64,000 nt of DNA from Rhinopithecus roxellana (GCF_007565055.1 NC_044567.1:47109980-47173979), one strand, 5' to 3'; positions 21,779-33,875 are shown, numbered from the stretch's first letter. Numbers and translations are program-made. The notes: generated by a model not told the origin, from the sequence alone.

Positions 21779-22740
21779 ACCCCCTTGTGGGGGAGGGACA
21801 TGGGGCAGCTATGACAGATTTCCTAGGGAGACAGTGAGTGCTGCCGTCTCAGACCAAGTCCCCAGAAACGAGCCTGTTCATGCTGTAGCTACCGTGTGAC
21901 CACAGGCAGTTCTCAGCCCACTGGCTTCTCTTTCACTGTTGTTTTTGTGTGTGTGTGTGTTTTTAACAATCAAAATGCCAGTGAATGACGCAAGGTGCGT
22001 CCTCTTTCCTGGCTGGCTCCAAGCCAGCCAGACACTAAAAAGGAAACCCAGCTGTCTTTTCCAGCCAGAGTGGTCTGTGAAGGAGGACGGGACAGGGAGG
22101 CCAGCAGAGGGAGGCTTGGACATGTAGAGATGGCGGGTGTGACTCACAGCCTGCCCCGTTGGTGGGTTGGTCGAGATTTGCCCTTTGAGTGATGGGGTCA
22201 CTTCTCCAAAGCCCGCTCTCCTGGCACCCCTCCACAAGCAGCATCTTGTCCTCTTGCTGTTGATGGGAGCTGTCCTACAGAAGGGGGGCTCACAGGAGCC
22301 GCCTCCGGTCCCTGGCTTAGAGGCCTGGGTTTAACAGGCTCCCTTTTTTACCCTACAAGTGTATCAAGAGCCTCTCCATCCAGCGCTGCACTGTGTGCTG
22401 CGCCCCTAAAGGGGGCTGAGAAAGGTGGGGAGATGGATGGAGAAGGTCAGATATAGAGATGAGAATTGCCAGCATGGCCAAGGCTAGACCGAGTGTGTTC
22501 ACAACTCCTTTCCCCCTCTGCCCCACCCCCAGGGTGCTGAGGTAGTATTTCCTAAGGTGGAATCCTTGGGATCCCGGATCTATCCGTGCCCCATGAAGGA
22601 GGATGAAGACGGACAGGCACATTAGCATTTTGAAGACTGCAGGAAGGCTTGAAATGAAGAAACCTATTTAACTCAAGTGCTTTTAGTGCTTTGTTTGCAA
22701 CATACCACATATGTCTTAAGCTTTCCTCCCTCTATTGGGT
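21779..22740. other. Intron, mostly single-copy
   Basis: Holds a short GT run at 21946-21960. No gene or clear repeat otherwise. Confidence 0.45.
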
Positions 22741-22744
22741 GATT

Positions 22745-22948
22745 TTGCCTACCAGGGAACGTTCGGCAATGTCTGGAGATATTTTTGACTGTCAGCACTG
22801 CGGGGAGGTGCTACAGGCATTTAGTGGGTAGAGGCCAGGGATGCTGCTGAACATCCCACAGTGCACAGGAAAGTCTTCACAACAATGAATCACCCAGCCC
22901 TGAATGTTTACTAGTGCCAAGGTGGGGAAGCTCTGTTGTAGAGTGACC
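22745..22948 (+). repeat. MER20 (hAT DNA transposon), + strand
   Basis: 'cggcaatgtctggagatatttttgactgtc...tttagtgggtagaggccagggatgctgctgaacatccc' matches MER20 almost end to end. Confidence 0.85.
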
Positions 22949-23126
22949 CAGAGCATCAGTTCAGCACTGCTCAAGGGTTCCCAGACCACGGCCCATTGAA
23001 GCAAGCAGCAGTAGCTCCCTACGTCAGCATGAAGAGTCCTGTGTCATTGATTCTAAGACATACATTTTCCCCTGACGTATTAATATCTTGGAAGTCAGAT
23101 GCATCTTACAATCAATAGTATATACT

Positions 23127-23425
23127 AGTTTATTAGAGACATGGTCTTGCTCTGTTACTCAGGCTGGAATACAGTATCATGATCATAGCTCACTGCAGCC
23201 TCCTCCTCCAGGGCTCAAGCCGTCCTCCTGTTTCAGCCTCCCAAGTAGCTGGAACTACAGGCAAGTGCCCCCACACCCAGCTAATTTTCTTATTTTAGTT
23301 TTTTTTATATAGAGAGAGAGAGAGACAGTGTTTTGCCATGTTGCTCAGACTGGTTTTGAACTCCTGGGCTCAAATGATCCTCCCAAAATTACCCAGATTA
23401 CAGACATGAGCCACTGCTGGTCTCA
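23127..23425 (-). mobile_element. AluJ, antisense
   Basis: Diverged Alu with a short GA repeat in its central linker (about 23311-23325). Confidence 0.85.
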
Positions 23426-23582
23426 ATCACTGGCATCCTAGATCTGTGAAATTACAATTTGTTAAACTGGAGCCTTGAGCATGTTTCTCCTTGCCAGGCC
23501 TCATTTGCCCCATTCATAAACTTGAGGGCCTGGAGGGAGATCAAACGAGGCCCTGCCCATCCATGCATGCTTTTGGATTCTT

Positions 23583-23878
23583 TTGTTTGTTTGAGGTAGG
23601 GTCTTGCTCTGTTGCCCAGGCTGGAGTGCAGTGGTGTGATCTTGGCTTACTGCAGCCTTGACCTCCTGGGCTCAAGTGATCCTCCCACCTCAGTCTCCCG
23701 ATTAGCTGGGACTATAGGCACGTGCCACCTTGCCCAGCTAAGTTTTAAAGGATTTTTCATAGAGACAAGGTCTCACTATATTGCCCAGGCTGGTTTCAAA
23801 CGCCCAGACTCAAGTGATACTCCAGCCTCAGCCTCCAAAAGTGCTGGGGTTACAGGCATGAGCCACCATACCCAGCTG
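23583..23878 (-). mobile_element. AluJ, antisense
   Basis: Diverged complete Alu from a TTTG-rich tail to 'gagccaccatacccagc'. Confidence 0.88.
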
Positions 23879-24464
23879 GCTTTACTTTTGTGTTGTAGTT
23901 TTGTGAACTTCTAGAGAGAGCTTGAAGGGCCACCCACAGGCAGAACTGGTTCATTCTTATTCGTGCAGGTTTGTTGGATGCTGCTAAGCACAGGCAGCCA
24001 GGTTGCCAGCTGGGAAGAGAGTTCTAGAAACATGCCCAGAGTCCTCCCCCAAAGCCCACCCCCCACCTCCGTACAAACTAGACTCCAGTCTTTGAATGTT
24101 GGGTGCTACTTAGGATCAGCCCTGGGCTGGGGACTTTGCCTGCATTCCATCCTTTAATATCACCAGAGTTATGGGAGCTGTGTTTATTCAGTAGCTTTAC
24201 TAGAGGTGTTAAATGCCAGGCTTTCTGGGTGAGACCCGCCTGAGTAAGAAGTAAAGTTTAAACCAAAACAGAACACCTAAGACGCCATTCAGTAACTGCT
24301 GCAAATATTAAAAATCCTCTCTGGGCTGGGCTTAATGTGCAGTGTGGAAATACTGATTTGTAGAGAGGAATAGTAACAGGCAAAGGGAAAGAAAATGAGT
24401 GAAAAGGGAGATGCTGGGAGTGTTGATGTATGAGTCACTGGGTAGAATTAAGACGGTACAGGGC

Positions 24465-24915
24465 AGTGTTGTCCAGTAGAACCCTCTATGACAGTATAAG
24501 CATTCTTTCTCTACGCCTTCCAATATGGTAGCCACTAGCCACGTGTGGCTATTGAGTACTTGAAATGTGGTTGGTATGCGCAAGGAGCTGAATTTTTCGT
24601 GTACTTTAATAACTTTTTAAAATTTGGGGAACAGTTTTTAATTTACAGAAAAGCTATAAAGACAGTAAGTTCCCTTGCCTTCTTTACTCAGTTCCCCCGG
24701 TTGACATCTTACATAACCACAGTACATCTGTCAAAACCGTGAAATTGACATCGTGCATTACAAGTAACCGAATGTTAGACTTTATTAAGATGTCATGAGT
24801 TCTCCCATTCATGTCCTTTTTCTGTTCTCGGATCCAGTCCTGGAAATCATATTGCATTTAGATTTTATTTAAATTTGATTTGTTTAAATTCAAATAGGCA
24901 CCTGTGGCTTTTGTG
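24465..24915. repeat. hAT-like DNA transposon split by an old L1M
   Basis: 'cagtgttgtccagtagaa...atatggtagccactagccacgtgtggctattgag' and, after the break, 'aaataggcacctgtggc' look like a non-autonomous DNA transposon. The interrupting part (about 24605-24845, 'ggggaacagtttttaatttacagaaaag...cttacataaccacagtaca') reads as an antisense L1M 3' UTR. The family name is uncertain. Confidence 0.5.
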
Positions 24916-26226
24916 TCAACAGTGCAAATGTGGAAAGTGAATTCCTTTCTGAGCCTCTGGGCCTGAGATGTGCATTGAACTTACTTGTTTTTCTTAAGGA
25001 TAAAAGAAATCTATTATTTATTGAGGTTGTCCTGGCGGGCGGTTGTGGGAGTCTTTCAGGAACCATGGGTTCAGGATCTGGCTTTGCTCAGCCTTGGGGC
25101 GTCAGCCCACCGAGAGATCATCCTTAGGCCTCCAGTAGCCTCAGGGAACCCAGATTAAAGGGGACAGAGCAAGTGTGCAGAGGCTGAAAGGCAAGGAGGA
25201 TGTTCCTTCGAGCCTGAGGAGCCGGCCAGGGGTATGGTTAGGGAGGCAACTGTGTTTCCTCTGAGCAGGGGCTCTCTGGGGAGGGGGCTCTGGAACCCAG
25301 AGCCTCACCCTCGCCCACACCTTATTCTCCAGATCAGGAAGCCTGGAACAGCTCTCCTCTCCCCTCAGGAGCAAAGGAAGACCCTCACTTCTTGCGGAAT
25401 TAGCCAGTCTCAGGTTCAAAGCAGCTTCCCCAGCGCTCTGACTTAGACCTCACCACTGACTCCGGGAAAGGCCACAACACCCTCTGTTGGAAGAAGTGCA
25501 TGTTCCCCTAGAACCAGTGTCCTTGCTGGCTGAGGTTCCTGGGACATTACAAAGGCCTGTTTAACCTCTGATGTCCTGGAAAGCAGCCATGTAACTGTTC
25601 ACAACCATGTGGGAAAATCTTTTATCAGTTCTGTCTTTGGGAACGCAGTTGACATTTTAGACAACCAGGAGATACAGTGAAGACCAGGTGGCCAGAGAGA
25701 AATTTCTAGGACAGAAAGGTATTGATATAAAACTGCTCCCCTAAATAGACGGGTAGATAGTGGATCCTCCTGAGAAGGTGAGCGTGGCGACCAAGGAAAC
25801 TGCGAGGCCTTCCAGGGTGTGGTGGGAGGAGGGAGACTGTAATTGTGCCCTGTGTCATCAGACCGGATGAGCACGGAACTGCCCCACTTCAAACCTTGCA
25901 TTTTATGGCCATGGCTATGTGTCGCAAAGTGGATTTCACGGTAGCCCTGCTGTATTTCCCTAAACGGGTTCTGCGTCTGTGTGCGTGGAGGGATGTTGCG
26001 TGCTGTTGCCTTGTTTGAGATTTCAAGCTCATGTCAGCATATTCTGAAAGGCCTACTGTAAATAAACTCAGTCGGAATAATGGGGTGTTTGTCCTCAATT
26101 CTTTGGACTGTAACACTGACCCTTTACTATCACCGCATAACACAATACACATCCTGGCAGAATTCCTGTCCCGTTTAACACACCTGGGGAAATATTAGGC
26201 TGTACCATGTTTAATATGTGATAGAT
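24916..26226. other. Intron, single-copy
   Basis: No gene or repeat that I recognise in this stretch. Confidence 0.45.
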
Positions 26227-26380
26227 GGGGAAGGAGGATGGGTAGAAGGAAGGAAAAAGGGGGGGTGAGAAAGAAGGAGGGAAGGAGGACGGGTGGAAGG
26301 AGGGGAGGAAGGAGAAAAGGGAGGAAGGGAAGGGAAGGAGGGAAGAAGAGAGGGGAAGAGAAAAAGAGGGAAGCGAGGAT
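26227..26380. repeat. Purine-rich (GGAA/GGAGG)n tract
   Basis: About 150 bases with hardly any pyrimidines on this strand, made of gaagg, ggagg and gaaag blocks. Strand asymmetry is extreme. Confidence 0.93.
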
Positions 26381-26419
26381 TTCAAGAACCAGGGCTTCAG
26401 CACTCCCAGGTTCCTTAAC

Positions 26420-26731
26420 TTTGTTTTTTTGTTTGTTTGTTTGTTTTGGAGACAGAGTTTCACACTTGTTGCCCAGGCTGGAGTGCAATGCCACCATCAT
26501 GGCTCGCTGCAACCTCCGCCTCCCGGATTCAAGCAATTCTCCTGCCTCAGCCTCCCAAGTAGCTGGGATTACAGGCATGCGCCACCACCCCTGGCTAATT
26601 TTTGTATTTTAGTAGAGATGGGGTTTCACCATGTTGGTCAGGCTGGTCTCGAACTCCTGACCTCAAGTGATCCGCCCTCCTTAGCCTCCCAAAGTGCTGG
26701 GATTACAGGCTTGAGCCACCGCGCCCGGCCA
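26420..26731 (-). mobile_element. AluS, antisense
   Basis: Complete Alu; ccaggttccttaac at 26406-26419 and ccaggttccttacc at 26732-26745 flank it. Confidence 0.92.
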
Positions 26732-26745
26732 CCAGGTTCCTTACC

Positions 26746-27880
26746 TTGATGAATGAAATTACTATATTTATTCCAGAGACAGGAGAAATTAGGCCAGACC
26801 TACAGGAGGTTTAATAAGAGAGTGTTCATGGCTGATTTTCTTACGTTCTTTCGGGTTCCTGGGGGAACAGGAACCTGGAGAGTAGGGCTCTGAGCATGGG
26901 ACTTTTTCCATCAGGGATCGATACTGAGATACGGAAGCCGAGCTGCGGGCGGGGGTGAGTCCTGGGTGGCGGAGCTGCTGGCGTTTCTTTGTTGCTTGGT
27001 CTTTCTTGATAACATTTCATATTCTCCTTCTCTGTTTCTGTTTACTTCTCCCTACCCAGACCTCCCTCTCTTCTTTTCTACCCAAATATCTGTCCCCTCC
27101 TCTCATTAGACACCTCCTAAGCCCTCTCAAGTTGCTTAACTGCCCATAAGGCACATGAAGCGTGTGGGTGCCTGTGTGTACTGTTTGTATTTGAAGCTGC
27201 TAAGGTTACTAACTAGATAGAGCTTTTAGTTCCCTTTTTAAAAATCCTAAAAACAGCTGAATGTGACATTTGCCTTTTTTTTTTTTTTTTTTTTTTCCCT
27301 TGTATCTCCAGACTGAATTATGTTCCCTTTATGAGCAATCCTTGACCAGTTTCATTTTTCCTCCCCGGAAGGCTGGAGGCCCCAGAAGCACCCGCTTCTG
27401 GCCTCATTTGTTCTGCGGCTGACCCTGGGTGAGCCGGGAGCCCCGAGGACAGGGAATGGCAATGAGGAATGCCGTGGGTGAAGGCTGCCGGGATCTTGTG
27501 GGTTGTAACTGTCTAGATCTCCACTGAGACGTGTTCTGAATGTGCCCGGGAGAGTGGTACCCAGCCAGACAGGGTGTCTGAGGAGAGCTGCTGCGTGGGG
27601 AGAAAGGGTCGAATGGAAAATTATGTTTTCTTTCCTAGTAATTGTTTTGACATGAGCAGTAATTAGCTATCAGCTGACAGACCAGAACCAAAGTGAGAAC
27701 AAGGGATTGGATTAGGGGCGAAACGTCTCCCCTTTATACAGTTCCTGGTGGCTGCAATTGTGGGGAAAGACTGGGGCAGAGGAGAGGCAGGACTGAGCAT
27801 GCATTTTGGAGGGTCTAGGGAGGGAGGGAGTCCGGGTCTCCCCAGGAGCTGGGACAACCTTGGTTCATGGGGACTCAGCG
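26746..27880. other. Intron, mostly single-copy
   Basis: Contains a T run at 27275-27297 and a possible factor-binding cluster at 27636-27684. No gene seen. Confidence 0.4.
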
Positions 27881-27884
27881 TTAT

Positions 27885-29420
27885 CAAAGATATTTATTAC
27901 CTACTCAGGTAAAAACTTGTGCATTTCATTTTCGACAGCAGACTAAACATGGTTCCCTTGTGTATTGTTTGATTTTAAGATCAAGGTCATGTTGGCTTTG
28001 TAAAATAGACCTAGAAGACTGCCACACGTTTCTATGCCTGGGTATTTCTTTCTTGAGTGTGTGAATGAATTTGCCCATCAAACCATCTGGGTCCAGTGCC
28101 TTTTGAGGGGAGGCCATTTTTCAAAGGTTTTACTTCTTTTTGGCATCTCTCGAAACCCTTCTGATGATTTGAATCTCATGGGAGGTTTGGTGTTGAAGAT
28201 ATAGAATTATAAGTCATAGGTTCTTGCATTTTAAAAGTTTCTACTATAAGTACAGCGTGGTGGCTCACACCTGTAATCCCAGCACTTTGGGAGGCTGAGG
28301 CTGGCAGATCAGTTGAGGTCAGGAGTTCAAGACCAGCCTGGTCAACACAATGAAACCCCATCTCCACTAAAAATACAAACATTAGCTGGGCATGGTGGCG
28401 GGCAGCTGTAATCCCAGCTACTCGGGAGGCTGAGGCAGGAGAATCACTTGAACCTGGGAGGTGGAGGTCACAGTGAGCCGAGATCACGCCATTACACTCC
28501 AGTCTGGGCAATGAAGCAAGACTCTGTCTCAAAAAAAAGAAAAAGTTTCTACTATATTTGTTGTGTCATTGTTTTCTTTCTAATCCCTAATTCTGAGCAT
28601 TTGTGTTCTCTTTCCCTCTCAAATTACCCTGGCTTATCTGCTGTTTTTATTGTTGTGATACACACACACAGAACCAGCCATGGTTTGCTAATGGTCTCCC
28701 GTTTCCTGACTCATTAATTTCTGTTGCCACTTTTCTATTCCTTTCTCCTGTTTTCTTTTGGCGTATTTTATTGGCCTTTAAACTTTTTTCCTAAAATCTT
28801 AAGTTGAATGTTTAGTCCATTTATTTTTGTTGCTTTGGGTTTGGTAATGAAAAAATTAAGGCTGTGGATTTTCTTCCAAGTATAATTCAGACTTTATCCC
28901 ATTTGTTTTGATATATTCTTCTTTATTATTTTCTAAATCTTGTGTAATTACAGTTTTAAATTCCTTTTTGATCTGGCATTATTTACGAGGGCAGTTTCTT
29001 ACATTTCCAAGTGTTTAGGAGTTGGGGGGATGGGGATCTTGTATATTTATTCTTTCATTATTATTATCTACTTGTATTGCTTTCCTGGTCAAAGAATGTG
29101 GCCTGTGTTTTTTAAGCTTTTTGCCATTTATTGACAGTTTATTTGTGGCTTAAATATGACCATGTTTTTAAATGTTCCAGGGCTTCCTGGCAGAAGATGT
29201 TGCCTTTGTTTGTAGGATATGATGTTTACTACATCTATTTCAATCAGGCCTTTAAATTAAATTATTTGGGTCTTCTTTATTCTCCTTTCTTCTGTCTGTG
29301 AATCAGTCCTAACCTGAAAACACTGTTCTGAGGTTTTCTTCTGTTGTCTTTAGATCTTTCGGCATCTGTGTTTTATCCATTTCAGTTCTATGCTCTGATA
29401 AAATTCCTCGGCTCTCATGC
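27885..29420 (-). repeat. Degraded L1M ORF2 region, antisense
   Basis: AT-rich text such as 'aaggtcatgttggctttgtaaaatag', 'tttgcccatcaaaccatctgggtccagtgcc' and 'catttattgacagtttatttgtggcttaaatatg' follows the reverse strand of L1 ORF2. It is full of stops and interrupted by an Alu at 28249-28540. Confidence 0.7.
28249..28540 (+). mobile_element. AluS inside old L1M, + strand
   Basis: Complete Alu with a perfect 16-base target-site duplication aaaagtttctactata at 28233-28248 and 28541-28556. Confidence 0.93.
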
Positions 29421-29544
29421 TCTCATTGTGGGGTGTATTTATCATCAGGCTCATGTCCTTCCTGGCATAACTTAATGCCAGTTGGAGTGGATTCTCCTTC
29501 GCCCCTTCAGCATTCTCCCTGTTGCTGTTGGAATCCTGGCCTCT

Positions 29545-29839
29545 TTTTTTTTTTTTTTGAGACGGAGTCTTGCTCTGCTGCCCAGGCTGGAGTGCAGTGG
29601 CCAGATCTCAGCTCATTGCAAGCTCCGCCTCCCGGGTTCACGCCATTCTCCTGCCTCAGCCTCCCAAGTAGCTGGGACTACAGGCGCCCGCCACCTCGCC
29701 CGGCTAGCTTTTTGTATTTTTTAGTAGAGACGGGGTTTCACCGTGTGAGCCAGGATGGTCTCGATCTCCTGACCTCGTGATCCGCCCGTCTCGGCCTCCC
29801 AAAGTGCTGGGATTACAGGCTTGAGCCACCGCGCCCGGC
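29545..29839 (-). mobile_element. AluY of Old World monkey type, antisense
   Basis: Complete Alu; tggcctct at 29537-29544 and 29840-29847 is the target-site duplication. Confidence 0.92.
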
Positions 29840-29847
29840 TGGCCTCT

Positions 29848-30540
29848 CCTCTTAAGCTGCCTTCCTAGCGGGTGGATGGTGTCTGCACTTGGCCAGCTGC
29901 TCCAGGGGCGTGGGTGTGGCCCAGGCTCGTAGCTGGCCCTGCAGGGTGGATTTGTTGTTTCTTGTTGCTCCCCCAGGCTTCCACTGCACTAGGGGCCTGC
30001 TGTGGGTCAGCTTTCTGTTTCCTTGGGATGTGTGCAACCACCTTATTCTGGAGTGGAGGGCAAACACTGTAGCTCGGGGAGAAGCCTGGCTGCCCACAGG
30101 AGAAGCTACAGTGGCTGTGGCTGCCCACAGGCACTCGGCTGCATGTGGCCCCGCTTGGCCCCTGGAGTTTTCACTGCAGGTGCTGAGCAGGAGACGGGTT
30201 CTCCATGGAACAGGCTTCATCATCCCATTGCCCAGCGCTTGCCTTCAGTCCTTGTCGCTCCAGATGAGTAGGTGTTGGTGGTAACTTTCAGCCATATTCT
30301 CCTGTGCTTCCTGCCACGCTATAGAGTTTTCTCTAGAAGAATCATGAGTTGGACATCAGTGTATAGATCTTCCTCCAGTCTGACCTGCATTGAATATACG
30401 TGTTGGCAATTACTTGAAGCCTGGGTCACGGGGATGGTGCATTGTCCTGGTCTCTAGAGATCAGGCAGGCTTGTGGTTCCTGGGGACTCAATTCAGGAAC
30501 GAAAGCAATGACCTTCCCCTTCTGCATGCCTCTGCTCCCC
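29848..30540. other. Intron, single-copy
   Basis: Relatively GC-rich at 29850-30270, with several overlapping chance open frames and no recognisable product. Confidence 0.4.
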
Positions 30541-30542
30541 CA

Positions 30543-30837
30543 CTTTTTTGAGACAGGGTGCCACACTCTGAAGTGTGGGCTGGAGTGTAGTGGCACAATC
30601 ACGGTTCACTATAGCTTCCACCTCCCAGGCTCGAGCTATTCTCCTACCTCAGCCTCCCGAGTTACTAGAACTATAGACAGGAGCCACCACACCCAGCTAA
30701 TTAAAAAGAAATAATTATTTTGTAGAGATGAGATCTCACTGTGTTGTCCAGGCTGATCTTAAACTCCTGGGCTCAAGCAATCCTCCCTCTGCCCCCCAAA
30801 GTGCTGGGATGACAGGCGTGAGCCACTGCCCCTGGCC
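30543..30837 (-). mobile_element. AluJ, antisense
   Basis: Diverged complete Alu; the middle linker contains 'ttaaaaagaaataattatttt'. Confidence 0.85.
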
Positions 30838-30852
30838 ATTCCTCCCTTTTAA

Positions 30853-31003
30853 ATTTTTTAAAAAAATTTTTTCTATTGTTATAAATAGAGATGGGGTCTC
30901 ACTATGTTGCCCAGGCTGGTTTGGAACTCCTGGACTTGAGCAATCCTCCCGCCTCTACCTTACAAAGTACTGGGATTACAGGTGTGAGCTACCGCACCCT
31001 GCC
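30853..31003 (-). repeat. Alu monomer, antisense
   Basis: One arm only ('agagatggggtctcactatgttg...gtgagctaccgcaccctgcc'), flanked by similar cattcctccctttt/catccttcccttttt repeats. Confidence 0.75.
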
Positions 31004-31074
31004 TTTCATCCTTCCCTTTTTAAAACGAAGTGCTTTATGACTACTTATGACTTTGGCAATTATCCTTTGTTGGA

Positions 31075-31200
31075 TTCTCACATCAACACAGTAGGTCAGG
31101 AGACTAAGGTAGAATCATCCCCATTTTACAGGTACAGAAGCTGAGGGTCACTGAGGAGAAGCTGCTCATCTAAGCTTATGCAGTTATATTCCTATGAGAG
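31075..31200 (-). repeat. MIR remnant, antisense
   Basis: 'ccattttacaggtacagaagctgagg' within a degraded reverse MIR. Confidence 0.6.
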
Positions 31201-31440
31201 CGGTACCACTTGGGAACTGAGATCACGTAGGTCCCAGGGTGAATTCGTGATGTCAGGAGCGTGCGTGCGGCGGCGTTGGGGCTTGAAACTGTCCATGCTG
31301 GGAGTGTCTTTGGCACAGAAATCGGCAGATACTACATATCAGGACTCTCCCGTCCCTTGGAGAGCAAGTGTTGGGAGCATAAGTGAGTGTCCCCCAAGAG
31401 ACATAAAGTTATAAGGGTAGAATTTTAGAGCCTCAGATAA

Positions 31441-31753
31441 TGTTTTTGTTTTGTTTGTTTGTTTGTTTTGAGATGGAGTTTCACTCTTGTTGCCCAGGCT
31501 GGAGTACAATGGCACCATCTCAACTCGCTGCAACCTCTGCCTCCTGGGCTCAAGCGATTCTCCTTCCTCAGCCTCTTGAGTAGCTGGGATTACAGGCGTG
31601 TGCCACCATGCCTGGCTCATTTTTTGTACTTTTAGTAGAGACAGGATTTCCCAGTGTTGGTCAGGTTGGTCTCAAACTCCTGACCTCAGGTGATTTGCCC
31701 ACCTTGGCCTCCCAAAGCTCTGGGATTACAGGTGTGAGCCACTGTGCCAGGCT
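31441..31753 (-). mobile_element. AluS, antisense
   Basis: Complete Alu with a TTTG-interrupted tail; it passes straight into a second partial Alu copy. Confidence 0.9.
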
Positions 31754-31840
31754 GGTCTCGAACTCCTGACCTCAGATGATCCGCCTGCCGTGGCCTCACA
31801 GAGTTCTGGGATTACAGACATGAGCCCCTGTTCCAAGCCA
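31749..31840 (-). repeat. Extra partial Alu arm in tandem, antisense
   Basis: 'caggctggtctcgaactcctgacctcag...gggattacagacatgagcccc' repeats the last ~90 bases of the Alu just before it, with separate mutations. Confidence 0.85.
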
Positions 31841-32424
31841 GGTTATGTATTTTTAATTCTAGAAGAACGGTGACTCAAGAATGAAGTGCATACGACCACC
31901 TGACTATTAATTGACAAGAGCCTAATTTCACGGTGGCCAATCAATCCAGTCCTCTTTCCAGTATACTCACATTCTGCTGCTCTGACTTTGAGGGTGGAGA
32001 AGTTAAGAAAGATGAGGGAAATTGTCGGAAGGTGGTGGAGATACCCCCGCCCCAACTTTACGGAGGGAGATTGGACCCGTGATTGGCATTTGTAACTACA
32101 GCTGATGTGGTATTTGTAGCAATGGCAGCTGGACCATAGTGACCTCCCCTCCTGTTAGGCACATTCCTTTTGCTCTTGGGTTAAAGAAGAAACTCAGGCC
32201 CCTAAGAATTCAGTAATTTGGGTGCTGAGGATTAGAGAGATACCTTCAGCCCATTTCCAACTCTGCAGATACAGATAAGATCAGATCCTAAGGGATAGTC
32301 TTTGCCACACAAGACCCCTCTCAGAGCCAGGGAAGGAGGTGGGAAAGGGGGCTGCAGTGGACGAAAGGCGGGGGTGCCCATCTGTGGCCCACACAGCATC
32401 TGAGCCGTGTCTCTGTCCCTGCAG
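31841..32424. other. Intron before the GAS7 linker exon
   Basis: Single-copy sequence with no recognised repeat; it ends in the acceptor of the exon at 32425. Confidence 0.45.
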
Positions 32425-32510
32425 TGAATGGATACCACGCGTCAGGGACCCCAGCGCACCCTCCAGAGACTGCCCACATGAGTGTCCGAAAATCCACCGG
32501 TGATTCCCAG
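32425..32510 (+). CDS. GAS7: GAS7 coding exon: linker
   Basis: This 86-base exon lies between acceptor ctctgtccctgcag and donor cccag|gtaagg. It enters in phase 1 and leaves in phase 0. It reads VNGYHASGTPAHPPETAHMS then VRKSTGDSQ, about residues 129-157. The segment is a disordered Pro/Ser/Thr/His-rich linker between the WW domain and the F-BAR, with no catalytic or fold-defining residues. It holds an internal Met (M147) followed by a basic-Ser stretch, which could serve as a start in a truncated transcript, though nothing in the sequence demonstrates this. Because 86 is not a multiple of three, skipping this exon alone would shift the frame. That makes it effectively constitutive in long isoforms, and it is absent from the GAS7a type that starts at 42845. 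Confidence 0.96.
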
Positions 32511-33009
32511 GTAAGGGGTCCTGTTAAGGGAGGTATAGAGCTCGCTGCTTCTGCAGGCCCAGGAAGGCTTCATTACAGACAAGTCCATCATGGGAGTCCA
32601 GGTGGCTGCAGCCCAGTTCTGCCCCCAGGTAGAAAGTGGTTGCTGTATCTGGGTGGTTTCCGTGTTCCCTGATGGGGAGAGGGTTGGATGATTGTGGTTT
32701 ATTGGTTTTCTAGAAGTCAAGGGTGGTTTGGAGGAGGGACTGACGGGGATGGGGTTGAAACCATTAGGACAGAGAGTTCCATTCTCTGGTCTGAATTCCT
32801 GATACCTGAAGCCTGTGTTTCTCATCACTTTAAGAGTATGGATGTGCCAGACAATTTTCCTTTTCTCTACCCTACCCCTCCCACGGCCAGATTACCCAGA
32901 ATGGAATTTAGTAAAATTTGATTTTGTTTGGTAAACTAGCATAGAGACAGCTATGAGATGGAAGGAAATGGGAGTATGTTGTACAATTTCCAACTGTTTT
33001 CACAGTCTC

Positions 33010-33175
33010 CGTCCTACTTGATGCTTATGCAAACATGTGAGTTAGGCGTCAGTAACAACTCAAGGTATGCATGAGGTCACCGAGGCTCCAACCGGTTTTG
33101 TGACCTGTGCAGGCTCACAGGATTACTCAGTGGTTAGACTGGACCTTGATGTCAATGCTTACGGCTTTTCTAGTT
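33010..33175 (-). repeat. MIR remnant, antisense
   Basis: Degraded reverse MIR around 'caggctcacaggattactcagtggttagactgg'. Confidence 0.45.
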
Positions 33176-33307
33176 GCATTAAGCTGTGCCTAAAAAACTG
33201 AGGACTAGCCTTGTTTAGTCTCCCCATAAATTATCAGGAAGATGTTCTTAATGAAGCTTCCAAACTCCAGTAACCTTTTCCGGGAATTAAAATGCCAGAA
33301 CCCTGGG

Positions 33308-33385
33308 GGCGATCATTAAAATGATGACAATAATGGTCATTGATGATGATCATGATGATAATATTGATGATGTTGATGATGACAG
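33308..33385. repeat. (GAT)n-like trinucleotide run, imperfect
   Basis: Interrupted gat/atg repeats around gatgatgatcatgatgataa. Confidence 0.8.
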
Positions 33386-33419
33386 TGGCTGCTTGTGCAG
33401 TGGATTCTATGTACCAGTG

Positions 33420-33560
33420 ACTGGAAGAAGGATATCTATACTTAACATAAGGAAAAATGACTGGAAGAAAAATAAACTGGAATATTAATGATGGTTTTGT
33501 CTGCATCTGAGACCATGAGACATTTGGCAACATCTGGAGACCCATTGGCTGTTAGTCTAA
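33420..33560 (+). repeat. L1M 3' UTR joined to MER20 start (copy A)
   Basis: gactggaagaaaaataaactgg, then 'gtctgcatctgagacc', then a shortened MER20 beginning catgagacatttggcaacat. It mirrors the junction at 34590-34705. Confidence 0.65.
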
Positions 33561-33699
33561 TCAGCTGAAATGTGACACTCAGCTTTAACATGGACAAGAG
33601 TGTTAATCTGGGGGAACATTATTAAGTCGTTCTCTTAGGAGGCTTCGATTCAGCTCAGTGAACTCTGGAAAGGAATTTGGACCTCAGTGTAGGTCAGGA

Positions 33700-33875
33700 C
33701 TTCTTATGTTTTGATGGACTTAGAGTGAGCTGGGCCTCTTGTTAGAATGCAGATTCTAATCCAGGAGGTCTAGGGTAGGGTGGGAGCTGAGGTTCTGAGT
33801 TTCCAGCCAGCCCCGAGGTGATGCTGATACTGTAGGTCTGAGCATCACTCCTGAGCAGGGGACTAGCAGTCAGTA
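33700..33875 (+). repeat. MER5A-like remnant
   Basis: 'gttagaatgcagattctaatccaggaggtctagggtagggtggg...ggtgatgctgatactg' matches MER5A. Confidence 0.65.

Noticed and set aside
21430..21801. Open frame reading FFETESRSVAQAGVQ and similar frames at many places
   Set aside because: These are conceptual translations of antisense Alu sequence, not genes.
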